From assembly GCF_004341105.1 (NCBI RefSeq), contig NZ_SLZK01000004.1:310001-374000 (forward strand): a stretch of 64,000 bases of DNA, in the 5' to 3' direction. Shown here piece by piece: positions 1 through 7,483 of this stretch (positions are counted from its first letter, which is position 1; each line of letters starts with the position of its first letter). Below the pieces are notes generated by a model that saw only the letters and a list, made by a program, of their open reading frames with translations, was not told the origin of the DNA and did no database searches. The position numbers were made by a program, and so were the translations under genes. The stretch comes from Rhizobium sp. BK418. Its GTDB lineage: Bacteria > Pseudomonadota > Alphaproteobacteria > Rhizobiales > Rhizobiaceae.

Positions 1-151
1 AATGCGCAGCCATCCCATTTTAAGCAAGCGCCCCCTCGTCGAACGCTTGCAACCGGCCCCCGCCAATCGTCGAAAACGTTATCAAGATCTAAAGCATTCC
101 CGCTAGTGCGCGGATGCAACACTTTATGAAAGGTTGGGAGCCGAAAAGCCA

Positions 152-172
152 ACCCATTGTGAGGCAATGGGT
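152..172 (-). terminator. Stem-loop after the end of the ugp operon
   Basis: Perfect 8-bp inverted repeat ACCCATTG / CAATGGGT with a 5-nt loop, 12 nt beyond the stop codon of the last minus-strand gene of the ugp operon. The strand downstream on the minus side reads TTGGCTTTTC, so there is only a weak T-run. It could be a weak terminator or a 3'-end stabilising structure. Confidence 0.4.
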
Positions 173-184
173 CAGTGTGGCCGA

Positions 185-1222
185 TCAGGAGACGGAGAAA
201 CACGCCTTGATCAGTTCGTGATCGGAAATTGCTGCGCCGTTGACATCGACGGCGGCAACAGTCACGGCTTGGTGCGCTGCAAGCCCGCGAGCGAAGAGCC
301 AGTCAAGGCGGGCAAAGGGCGGTTCGGGTGTCCCGTCCGGGCGGGTCCGTTGCGTGAGCGCGAAGTCATTGGCCGTTTTCCAATCATATCCAGCGTCCGC
401 AAGAAGGTTGAAGAGCGGTTCATACGCTTCCGGCTCGCGCGATCCCGCAGGGAGGATGTTGGTGTTGAAGTCGCCGCCTATCACCACAGGTAAACCATCG
501 GCAAGCGTATCGACTGAAGCAATCAGCCTTTTTGTCTGAAGGGCTCGATCCTCAATATCGGTCTTACTTTCCAGATGCACGCTGACGGCGAGGATCTGCC
601 CGAATGCGGTATCGATCTTCGCCGCGATCGCCATGCGCCCACCGATCCGGCCCTGGCCGTCCTTTGCATCCGTCCACCAGGTTCCGCCATCATCGAGATG
701 AATCAGTGCTGCGTCCAGTATTGGCAGGCGGGAGAGCAGCGCATTGCCATGGAAGCCGACGGAATTCCTCTGACCCTTATGCCATTCGCGCTCGCGGGAA
801 TCTCCTAGGCCAAGTTCCACGAACTCCACGCCAAAAACATAGGACATGCCGAGGGCGTGGGCGAGATCGGCGACGGTGTGGCGGTTGCCGGCACGCGCTG
901 TGCCGAGATCGGCCTCCGTCAGCAGCAGGATATCCGCGCCACTCTGACCAACGAGTTCCACCGACGGAGCATGATACTTCAAGCGTTCCGCATTCCATGC
1001 GGCGACGACAAGACCGTTGGTTGTCGTGGTATTGTTGGCTGTCCTTACCACTTCGATCGTGGAGAGCGCGGGCAGAGTCGCGGTCAAGCGATCATGTTCG
1101 GCTTGTGTCAGTTCGGCGGCACGCGCCTCATCGAAGAAGGCGGCAGACGGTACGGCAAGCGTCTCCACGGCGGCCACAACAAGGTTGCGGTCGTCGTTGG
1201 CGAGATCCAGAAAGCTTTTCAT
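185..1222 (-). CDS. Endonuclease/exonuclease/phosphatase-family phosphohydrolase, last gene of ugp operon
   Basis: A 345-residue cytosolic-looking protein of the DNase-I-like EEP superfamily. The expected catalytic positions are visible in order: WNAER (about 76-80, metal/phosphate Asn), TEAD (102-105, metal Glu), VHLES (215-219, His), GGDFNTN (249-255, Asp and Asn), RLDWLF (305-310) and SDH (333-335, Asp-His pair). The family hydrolyses phosphodiester or phosphomonoester bonds in a metal-dependent way; the substrate cannot be read from sequence. It lies 11 bp after ugpC on the same strand, so it is very probably cotranscribed with the glycerol-3-phosphate importer, the place where enterobacteria have ugpQ (glycerophosphodiesterase). 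By inference it may release phosphate or glycerol phosphate from an organophosphate. The family call is firm; the role is a guess. Confidence 0.85.
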   Translation of the reverse strand: MKSFLDLANDDRNLVVAAVETLAVPSAAFFDEARAAELTQAEHDRLTATLPALSTIEVVRTANNTTTTNGLVVAAWNAERLKYHAPSVELVGQSGADILLLTEADLGTARAGNRHTVADLAHALGMSYVFGVEFVELGLGDSREREWHKGQRNSVGFHGNALLSRLPILDAALIHLDDGGTWWTDAKDGQGRIGGRMAIAAKIDTAFGQILAVSVHLESKTDIEDRALQTKRLIASVDTLADGLPVVIGGDFNTNILPAGSREPEAYEPLFNLLADAGYDWKTANDFALTQRTRPDGTPEPPFARLDWLFARGLAAHQAVTVAAVDVNGAAISDHELIKACFSVS

Positions 1223-1233
1223 CGGTATCTGGC

Positions 1234-2343
1234 TCAGGCGTTGACAGGGGTAGCGCGGCTCCGTGCCGGCGCGACGAGTACGGCGCCAGTTTCTGCCGAA
1301 TAGAAATGCATCGAATCCTGATCGATCGCAATGCCGATCCGATCGCCGGTTTTCAGCGCGACCGACCCCGTCATGGCGACGGCGAAGGGCAAACCATCAA
1401 AATCAGCATGCACGACGCGGCTCGCACCGAGTTCTTCGATGAAGTCGGCAGTGGCGATAAGCGCACCCGCGGCATCCGGGGCGACGAGACGAGCCGCTTC
1501 AGCGCGCACGCCAAGAACGACACGCTGGCCGGCGAGTTGCTTGCCGCGCTCCGCCGGAAGCGTGACGGTGCGGCCTTCGTCATAGATGAAGATGCCGTTT
1601 TCGTTGACGCGGCCTTCCAGAAGATTCATCGCCGGCGTACCGACGAAGCCGGCAACGAAACGACTTGCGGGATAGTGGTAAACCTCTTCCGGCGTGCCGA
1701 TCTGTTCGACATTGCCGGCGTTCATGACGATGATGCGGTCGGCAAGTGTCATGGCCTCGTTTTGGTCGTGGGTGACAAAGATCGAGGTCGCACCGAGGCG
1801 GCGATGCAGGCGGCGGATTTCGGCGCGCATAGCGATACGCAGTTTGGCATCGAGGTTAGAAAGCGGCTCGTCGAAGAGGAAGACATTCGGCTCGCGGATC
1901 ATGGCGCGGCCCATGGCCACGCGCTGGCGCTGGCCGCCCGAGAGGGCCGCCGGGCGACGTTCGAGGAAGGGCTCCAGGCTCAGCGCCTTGGCGACATCGG
2001 CGATGCGGCGGTCACGCTCAGCCTTTGGCACGCCGGCGACCTTGAGTGCATAGCCGATATTCTCGGCGACGCTCATGTGCGGATAGAGCGCGTAATTCTG
2101 GAACACCATGGCGCAGCCACGTTCACGCGGCTCCAGCTGGTTGACGACGCGGCCGTCGATGGCAATTTCGCCGCCGGTAATTTCCTCCAGGCCAGCGACC
2201 ATGCGCAGCAGGGTGGACTTGCCGCAACCGGACGGGCCGAGGATGACGATGAACTCGCCGGACTGAATTTCGAGATCGACGCCATGAACGACGGCGTTCT
2301 TGCCATAGCTTTTCTTCACGCCACGGATGGAGATCGGTGCCAA
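1234..2343 (-). CDS. ugpC: sn-glycerol-3-phosphate ABC transporter ATP-binding protein UgpC
   Basis: A 369-residue ATPase of the MalK/UgpC (CUT1) type that would energise the UgpA-UgpE permease at the inner membrane. Walker A GPSGCGKST is at about 36-44, the LSGGQ signature near 134, Walker B with FLFDEP near 155, the H-loop THD follows, and a C-terminal regulatory OB/TOBE region fills residues 240-369. The start is a TTG codon: the CAA complement sits at 2341-2343 and AAAGGA lies 8 nt upstream on the minus strand, and the N-terminus MAPISIRGV matches the usual UgpC beginning. It follows ugpE by 13 bp and precedes the EEP gene by 11 bp. Confidence 0.93.
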   Translation of the reverse strand: MAPISIRGVKKSYGKNAVVHGVDLEIQSGEFIVILGPSGCGKSTLLRMVAGLEEITGGEIAIDGRVVNQLEPRERGCAMVFQNYALYPHMSVAENIGYALKVAGVPKAERDRRIADVAKALSLEPFLERRPAALSGGQRQRVAMGRAMIREPNVFLFDEPLSNLDAKLRIAMRAEIRRLHRRLGATSIFVTHDQNEAMTLADRIIVMNAGNVEQIGTPEEVYHYPASRFVAGFVGTPAMNLLEGRVNENGIFIYDEGRTVTLPAERGKQLAGQRVVLGVRAEAARLVAPDAAGALIATADFIEELGASRVVHADFDGLPFAVAMTGSVALKTGDRIGIAIDQDSMHFYSAETGAVLVAPARSRATPVNA

Positions 2344-2356
2344 GGGTCTGTTCCTT

Positions 2357-3271
2357 TCACTTCTCGGTGGAGATAAGGCCGCGCACGAACCAACGCTGCA
2401 TCAGGATGACGAGGATCAGCGGCGGGGACATGATAATCAATGTTCCGGCCATCGCGACGTTCCAGTCGGGCAGCCCGAATTCGGAGGGAATAAGTGTCTT
2501 GAGCTGAGTAACGGCGATGCCGAATTTTGGGTCAGTCGTGATAAGCAGCGGCCAGAGATACTGGTTCCAGGCCCAGACGAACATGATGGTGAAGAGCGCG
2601 ATCATGTTCGGGCGGGACAGCGGCAAAAGCACGTCCCAGAAGAAGCGGACCGCGCCTGAACCATCCATCTTCGATGCTTCTGCGAGTTCGTCCGGAACCG
2701 TCAGGTAGAACTGCCGGTAGAGGAAGGTGCCGGTCGCCGTCGCCACCATCGGCAGAACGAGGCCGGGATAGGAGTTCAAGAGACCCCATTCGAGCTTGAC
2801 CTGGATGCCGGTGACCTGTGCGATCAGCCAGCTGATCCCGCTGACATCGAGGATCGCCTGGAAGGGCTGAAGCGCGTTAGCAGCGATCGAATAGGTCGGC
2901 ACGATGCGAACTTCGAGTGGCAGCATCAGCGTGATGAAGATGATCCAGAAGATCAGATAGCGGCCGCGGAAGCGGAAATAGACGATCGAGAAGGCGGCCA
3001 TGGCCGAGAGGATAACCTTGCCGGCGCCGACCGTGGCAGCGAAGATGATGCTGTGGAACAGCTTGTTGCCGAGATCGGCGCGAACCCAGGCGGTCTGCAC
3101 ATTCTCCCAGAAATGGCCGCTTGGAATAAGCGGCAGCGGCACACGGTTGACGGTCTCGAGATCGAGTGTCGATGCGATGATGACGATGACGAATGGCAGG
3201 AGTGCGATCACCAGGCCGAGAGCCAGCAGCGTGTAGCAGACGAAATTGAAGATTGGCGTGCGTTCGATCAT
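2357..3271 (-). CDS. ugpE: sn-glycerol-3-phosphate ABC transporter permease UgpE
   Basis: A 304-residue inner-membrane permease of the binding-protein-dependent (MalG/CUT1) family. It has an N-terminal membrane segment (about 8-32), then the usual five further segments, and an EAA loop EASKMDGSGAVRFFW near residue 200 that contacts the ATPase. Compared with enterobacterial UgpE (about 280 residues) it carries an extra stretch of roughly 25 residues around 134-160, between the third membrane segment and the YRQFYL region. It starts 10 bp after the ugpA stop with a GAGG ribosome-binding site. Confidence 0.92.
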   Translation of the reverse strand: MIERTPIFNFVCYTLLALGLVIALLPFVIVIIASTLDLETVNRVPLPLIPSGHFWENVQTAWVRADLGNKLFHSIIFAATVGAGKVILSAMAAFSIVYFRFRGRYLIFWIIFITLMLPLEVRIVPTYSIAANALQPFQAILDVSGISWLIAQVTGIQVKLEWGLLNSYPGLVLPMVATATGTFLYRQFYLTVPDELAEASKMDGSGAVRFFWDVLLPLSRPNMIALFTIMFVWAWNQYLWPLLITTDPKFGIAVTQLKTLIPSEFGLPDWNVAMAGTLIIMSPPLILVILMQRWFVRGLISTEK

Positions 3272-3281
3272 GTCCGTGACC

Positions 3282-4166
3282 TCACTTGTAGTGCACGCGC
3301 CGCTCGATAAAGCGGAACTGGAATATGGTGAGCAGGATGACGAGGCCCATCAGGATCATGGACTGGGCTGCCGCACCCGAATAATCCAGGCCTTTGAAAC
3401 CGTCGAAATAGATCTTGTAGACCATGAGTTCGGTTGCGCGGGCCGGCCCCCCCTGGGTCATGACATCGACGATACCGAAGGAATCCTGGAAGCTTTCGGT
3501 GATGTTGATGACGAGCAGGAAGAACAGCGTCGGGGTCAGCAGCGGCAACTGAATATCCCACATGCGGCGCATTGGTCCGGAGCCGTCCATCGCGGCCGCT
3601 TCGATCAGCGAGCGCGGAATGCCCTGCAGGGCCGACAGGAAGAAGATGAAATTATAGCCGATATATTTCCAGGAAAAGGCGATGATGACGGCGATCATCG
3701 CATCCTTGCCATCGAATGCCGGATTCCAGAGGCCGGGCCAGACGTGGTTGATGACCGATAGAAGGCCGGCTTCCGGCGCCAGGATGAAACGAAAAGCAAG
3801 GCCGAGGGCAGGAGCGGCAATTGCATAGGGCCAGATGAAAACCGAGCGATAAATCTTGTGGCCGCGAAGTTCACGATCGGTCAGAAGCGCCAGGATGAGA
3901 GCCAGGCCCATGGCAATGGCGGTCGAGGCGAAGCCGAAGATCATGCTGCGGGTAACGGAGTCCCAGTAGATCGGGTCGCTCAGCAGCTGCTTGAAATTGT
4001 CGAAACCGACCCAGGCGTTGCCGCCGCCCCATGGCTGTTCGAGCGTGAATGCCCAATACAGCGCCTGCGCGCTTGGCCAGTAGAAGAAGACGAAGATCAG
4101 CAGCAGCATCGGAAATGCGAAGAGAAGGCCGATTGTCGTCGAGGAGAAAGTGACGCGCTTTTCCAT
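3282..4166 (-). CDS. ugpA: sn-glycerol-3-phosphate ABC transporter permease UgpA
   Basis: A 294-residue inner-membrane permease of the MalF/UgpA family, forming the heterodimeric channel with UgpE. It begins with a membrane segment (about 13-33) and carries the EAA motif EAAAMDGSGPMRRMWD before the last two segments. The frame stays open to 4283, but the ATG at 4166 (MEKRVTF) gives the normal family length, and the extension upstream would run through the ugpB-ugpA hairpin. The gap from ugpB is 126 bp, the only large gap in the operon. Confidence 0.92.
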   Translation of the reverse strand: MEKRVTFSSTTIGLLFAFPMLLLIFVFFYWPSAQALYWAFTLEQPWGGGNAWVGFDNFKQLLSDPIYWDSVTRSMIFGFASTAIAMGLALILALLTDRELRGHKIYRSVFIWPYAIAAPALGLAFRFILAPEAGLLSVINHVWPGLWNPAFDGKDAMIAVIIAFSWKYIGYNFIFFLSALQGIPRSLIEAAAMDGSGPMRRMWDIQLPLLTPTLFFLLVINITESFQDSFGIVDVMTQGGPARATELMVYKIYFDGFKGLDYSGAAAQSMILMGLVILLTIFQFRFIERRVHYK

Positions 4167-4244
4167 GAGTGGTCGTTTTCGCCCTGGTTTGGTTCTGGTG
4201 CGGGCGGCGATATCGCTGCCGCAGCCGGTAGGGATGTATGAAGA

Positions 4245-4277
4245 CGCACCCGGCGCGCCGGAAGCGGGCCGGGTGCG
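4245..4277 (-). other. GC-rich stem-loop between ugpB and ugpA
   Basis: Perfect 10-bp inverted repeat CGCACCCGGC / GCCGGGTGCG with a 13-nt spacer, starting 15 nt after the ugpB stop. There is no T-run, so it is not a classical terminator. Such intercistronic hairpins after binding-protein genes are known in other ABC operons (for example malE-malF) to keep the binding-protein mRNA more abundant than the permease mRNA; that role is inferred here. Confidence 0.6.
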
Positions 4278-4292
4278 GCTCATGTCAGTCGA

Positions 4293-5651
4293 TTAGGGCA
4301 GCTGAACGCCCTTGTAGGTCTGCTGGAAGCGACGCAGGAGTTGGTTGCCGCGGTCGGCAGCAGAGTCGAGTGAAGCCTGTACGTCGGCATTATTGACGAA
4401 GATTGCCTGTAGGCCGTTCGCGATTTCGGTACGGATCTGGAGGAGACCGCCGAGACGGATGCCCTTGGCAGACGTGTCGCCAGCCGGGGAAGCGGTCAGG
4501 CTCTGGATGGCGAGTTCGCGACCGGCGTAAGGAGCCTTGTCGTAGAAGCCCTGCTTCTTCAGGTATTCGAAGCCCGAGTTACGAACTGGGATGTAGCCGG
4601 TAACGGTCGACCAGGTGAGAGCTTCTTCCGGCTTTGCGATGAAGTTGAAGAAGGCAGCAGCAGCCTTGTATTCGGCGTCCGAATGACCCTTCAGAACCCA
4701 GAGCGAAGCGCCGCCAACGTAGGAACTGTGACGGGTAGCATCTCCGTAGGTCGGGAGCATGGCGACGCCCCAGTTCATCCCCTGCTTGGCAGTGCGGCCG
4801 ATGTTGCCATGGTCGCCAACGGAGGTCAGGATGACCTGGCAATCGCCGGCAGCGAAGGCTTCAACGAAGGTCTGGCCAACAGCCTTGTTCTTGATGACGG
4901 CTTCCTTGGCGTCATACCAGCCCTTCAGATCCTTGACGAAGTTGACGAGCATCGGGTTCTTATTGAACACCAGCTCGGCGTCGAGGCCTTCAAAGCCGTT
5001 CTTCTTGGTAGCGATCGGTTCGCCGTTGACGGCTTCAAACTGCTCGATGAACTGCCAGACTTCGTTGTTGGAGATGTCGAAGCCGAGCGGGCAAGCATAA
5101 CCTGCGTCCTTCAGAGCCTTGAAGTCTTCGCCAGCTTCCTTCCAGGTCGCCGGAGCATGGTCCTTGCCGATCTTGGCAAAGGCGTCCTTGTTCCAGTACA
5201 GCAGAGCCGTGGAGGAGTTGAAGGGGAAGGAGTACATGTCGCCCTTGGAAGTGGCGTAGTAGCCGGCGATACCGGAGAAGTAGTCGTTCCAGTCAACATT
5301 GTAGCCCATGTCCGTCATGAGCTTGTTGGCCGGGTAGTAAGCGCCCGAAAGCATGATGTCGAGCGTTCCAGCGTCAGAGACCTGAGCGATGGTCGGCTGC
5401 TTGCCGGCGCGGAAAGCGGCGATCGTGTTCTGCAGCGAGGCATCGTAGGAGCCCTGGCTGGTGCAGACGACTTCGAAGTCGTTCTGCGACTTGTTGAAGC
5501 GGTCGCACTGTTCCTGAACGCGCGTAGCGATATCGCCTGAGTTGCCGAACCAGAAGTCAATCTTGGTCTTTTCGGCAGCAGCGGCGGGACCAGCAGCAAC
5601 GAAAGCTGAAGCGAGAAGGGCGCCTACGGCGCCGAGAAGCTTGGCTTGCAT
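4293..5651 (-). CDS. ugpB: sn-glycerol-3-phosphate-binding periplasmic protein UgpB
   Basis: A 452-residue extracytoplasmic solute-binding protein of family 1. The ATG at 5651 (MQAKLLGAV) has a GAGGG ribosome-binding site and opens a classical Sec signal peptide with cleavage expected after AAAA near residue 26. The mature protein contains the family stretch KIDFWFGNSGD and the ligand-region residues WNKDAF and YVGGASLWV. It would capture glycerol-3-phosphate, and in the family also glycerophosphocholine, and hand it to UgpAE. It is the first gene of the operon; a reading-frame extension to a GTG at 5693 lacks support. Candidate Pho boxes lie 75-130 bp upstream, as expected for a phosphate-starvation operon. 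Confidence 0.93.
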   Translation of the reverse strand: MQAKLLGAVGALLASAFVAAGPAAAAEKTKIDFWFGNSGDIATRVQEQCDRFNKSQNDFEVVCTSQGSYDASLQNTIAAFRAGKQPTIAQVSDAGTLDIMLSGAYYPANKLMTDMGYNVDWNDYFSGIAGYYATSKGDMYSFPFNSSTALLYWNKDAFAKIGKDHAPATWKEAGEDFKALKDAGYACPLGFDISNNEVWQFIEQFEAVNGEPIATKKNGFEGLDAELVFNKNPMLVNFVKDLKGWYDAKEAVIKNKAVGQTFVEAFAAGDCQVILTSVGDHGNIGRTAKQGMNWGVAMLPTYGDATRHSSYVGGASLWVLKGHSDAEYKAAAAFFNFIAKPEEALTWSTVTGYIPVRNSGFEYLKKQGFYDKAPYAGRELAIQSLTASPAGDTSAKGIRLGGLLQIRTEIANGLQAIFVNNADVQASLDSAADRGNQLLRRFQQTYKGVQLP

Positions 5652-6182
5652 GAGAACCCTCGAAAAATAGGACGCGCCCCCTCTTGAGCGCACGCCCTAT
5701 TAACTGGTTCAATTTGCGGTAACCAATGAAGTTTCCATGACATGAATAGAGTAGAAACTTTCTGTCATAAAATATTCATATGCCAATTTTCTGAGACTTT
5801 GGGGATATTCAATACATTGAGTTCGAAGTTTTAGTCGTTGCGGTCGCCTACATTCTGTTTATATATGAATTTAGCTGGCTTTCGTAAAAGTGGGCGCGCC
5901 TATTCAAATCCATTAATAGATTTTCTTATTGCGAGTATTTCGTAAATCGCATAAGTCTCGATCAAGAACAACATGCCATCGGTCGATTTCGACATCGGAA
6001 ATAGCTTTGTACAGCTGTGCGTTGAGCTTCCGGAACGCGGCATCTGATATTCTATTTACGACATCTTGTCTATTTGCCTGTTATTGGGGCGTCTTTGGTG
6101 TTCATGAATCGACCTATTCACGGCCTTACAGCCAGCCGTTTTTTACTGTCACGCGAGGAGCCAGCGAGCAAAGCAGCCAGAG
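5652..6182. other. Intergenic region with the ugp promoter
   Basis: A 531-bp, comparatively AT-rich gap between the leucine operon end and ugpB, both on the minus strand. It must hold the ugp promoter and the end of the leucine transcript. Apart from the Pho-box-like repeats I see no convincing gene; the ORFs that cross it begin in AT-rich sequence and have no recognisable protein signature. Confidence 0.5.
5726..5779. promoter_or_regulatory. Candidate Pho boxes upstream of ugpB
   Basis: Two pairs of 7-mers with 11-bp periodicity resemble the PhoB-binding consensus CTGTCAT-N4-CTGTCAT. Reading towards ugpB (minus strand), ATGTCAT-GGAA-ACTTCAT occupies 5743-5726. On the plus strand CTGTCAT-AAAA-TATTCAT occupies 5762-5779, the better match but in the opposite orientation. 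PhoB control of ugp operons is established in enterobacteria and Sinorhizobium; here it is inferred from these matches. Confidence 0.45.
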
Positions 6183-7031
6183 TCACCCATCGCTCGATGT
6201 TTTTTCCGCCTCCAGAATGCGTTTCGCGAGTTTGAGATGCGGTAGGTCGAGCATGCGTCCCTCGAGTTGGACAACGCCAATTTCGGGCGAGCCGGCGAAT
6301 GCGGCCACAACCCTTTCGGCCCAGGCGATCTCCGCCGCATCGGGCGTGAAGGCACGATTGATCGGTTCGACCTGGCTCGGGTGGATCGCCATCATGCCCG
6401 AGAAACCGTCGCGTCTGGCGCGCGCCACATAAGCTTTGAGGCCATCGTGATCGCGGAAATCGGGATAGACTGTTTCGATGGCGGGAACGGCGGCGGCGTG
6501 AGCGCCAAAGAGAACGAGGGAGCGGGCGAGCTCGTAAGGCGCGGTATAGCGTCCATCGGCCTCGCGGGCGGTTGTCGCGCCGATTGCGGCAGGCAGATCT
6601 TCCGCGCCCCAGGTCAGTCCGCAAAGATGAGACGCGACATCCCGGTAGCTGCCGATCTCGAAGATAGCGGCCGGCGTTTCAGTGGCGATCGGCAGGATGG
6701 GAACGGTGGATGAGAGGCGGCTTGTGAGCTGGCGCACGGATGCCGAACCTTCCGCCTTCGGCAGCATGATCGCGAAGGGATTAAGATCGCTGAGTGCAGC
6801 AAGATCGTCCTCGAAGGCGGGCGAGGCGAGGGGATTGATCCGGATGACAAGAGCCGTATCGGCCGCGCGGCGCATGGTGAAGTCGTGCACGGCATCCCGT
6901 GCCTTCGGCTTGTTCTGCACGGATACGGAGTCTTCCAGATCGAGGATGACAGCATCGGCGCCCGAGGCGAGTGCCTTGTCGAAGCGCTCCGGCCGATCGC
7001 CGGGCACGAAGAGCAGCGAGCGCAACCTCAT
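6183..7031 (-). CDS. CitE-like HpcH/HpaI-family acyl-CoA lyase, probable (R)-HMG-CoA lyase
   Basis: A 282-residue TIM-barrel lyase of the CitE/malyl-CoA lyase group. It shows the N-terminal LFVPGDRPERF, the metal/active-site LDLEDSV, the IATETP segment, GAEDLPAAIG and the C-terminal AIHPSQVEPIN, all typical of acyl-CoA lyases acting with Mg2+. The ATG at 7031 overlaps the MaoC stop by 4 bp (ATGA), so it is the last gene of the leucine operon. The set acyl-CoA dehydrogenase, two carboxylase subunits, MaoC and CitE matches the M. tuberculosis Rv2498c-Rv2502c cluster, where the CitE protein cleaves (R)-3-hydroxy-3-methylglutaryl-CoA to acetoacetate and acetyl-CoA and also acts on (S)-citramalyl-CoA. 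That function is inferred by context; the alternative is a malyl- or citramalyl-CoA lyase. Confidence 0.8.
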   Translation of the reverse strand: MRLRSLLFVPGDRPERFDKALASGADAVILDLEDSVSVQNKPKARDAVHDFTMRRAADTALVIRINPLASPAFEDDLAALSDLNPFAIMLPKAEGSASVRQLTSRLSSTVPILPIATETPAAIFEIGSYRDVASHLCGLTWGAEDLPAAIGATTAREADGRYTAPYELARSLVLFGAHAAAVPAIETVYPDFRDHDGLKAYVARARRDGFSGMMAIHPSQVEPINRAFTPDAAEIAWAERVVAAFAGSPEIGVVQLEGRMLDLPHLKLAKRILEAEKTSSDG

Positions 7032-7483
7032 GACGGTTTCACCTGCAGCATGGCGGTGCGCAGACACTGGCAGACGGTCTCGTTTCGCTGGTTCAGCGTG
7101 ACATGCCGGAACGTGACGATCCCGGCATCGGGCCGGGAGTTGGAGCGGCGCAGTTCCATCACCTCGGTTTCCACCCGCAGCGTATCGCCGATGAAGACCG
7201 GTTTCGGCATCGTCACCTTGTCGTAGCCGAGATTGGCGACCAGCGTTCCGAGTGTCGTATCGCCGACCGAGATGCCGACAGTGAGCGCGAAGGTGAACGT
7301 GCCATTGACGACGATGCGGCCGAATTCCGTACCCGCCGCATAATCGGCATCGAGATGCAGCGGCTGCGGGTTATGAGAAAGTGTCGTGAAGAGCAGGTTG
7401 TCGGTTTCCGTGACCGTGCGGCGGATCTCGTGGACAATGCGATCGCCGACCGTCCATTCGTCGAAATAACGGCCGGCCATCAT
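7028..7483 (-). CDS. MaoC-family hot-dog hydratase, probable 3-methylglutaconyl-CoA hydratase
   Basis: A 151-residue single hot-dog-fold protein of the MaoC dehydratase family. The hydratase motif region is SHNPQPLHLDADYA near residues 36-49; the His is kept, but the Asp of the usual G-D-x-N-P-L-H motif is replaced by Asn, a variant form rather than a truncation. The ATGATG start overlaps the stop of the biotin carboxylase gene and its own stop overlaps the CitE start, so translation of the three genes is probably coupled. In the leucine pathway a hydratase must convert 3-methylglutaconyl-CoA to HMG-CoA; no crotonase is present here, so this protein is the obvious candidate, and a MaoC enzyme would be expected to give the (R) isomer. 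Confidence 0.8.
   Translation of the reverse strand: MMAGRYFDEWTVGDRIVHEIRRTVTETDNLLFTTLSHNPQPLHLDADYAAGTEFGRIVVNGTFTFALTVGISVGDTTLGTLVANLGYDKVTMPKPVFIGDTLRVETEVMELRRSNSRPDAGIVTFRHVTLNQRNETVCQCLRTAMLQVKPS

Noticed and set aside
604..2376. 590-codon plus-strand ORF
   Set aside because: It runs antisense through ugpC and the EEP gene, which have clear families; its translation is rich in Arg/His without any domain. High GC makes long antisense frames common.
4683..5540. 285-codon plus-strand ORF
   Set aside because: Antisense shadow of ugpB.
5929..6432. 167-codon plus-strand ORF reaching into the ugp upstream region
   Set aside because: Its second half is antisense to the CitE-like gene and the first half has no ribosome-binding site or family signal.
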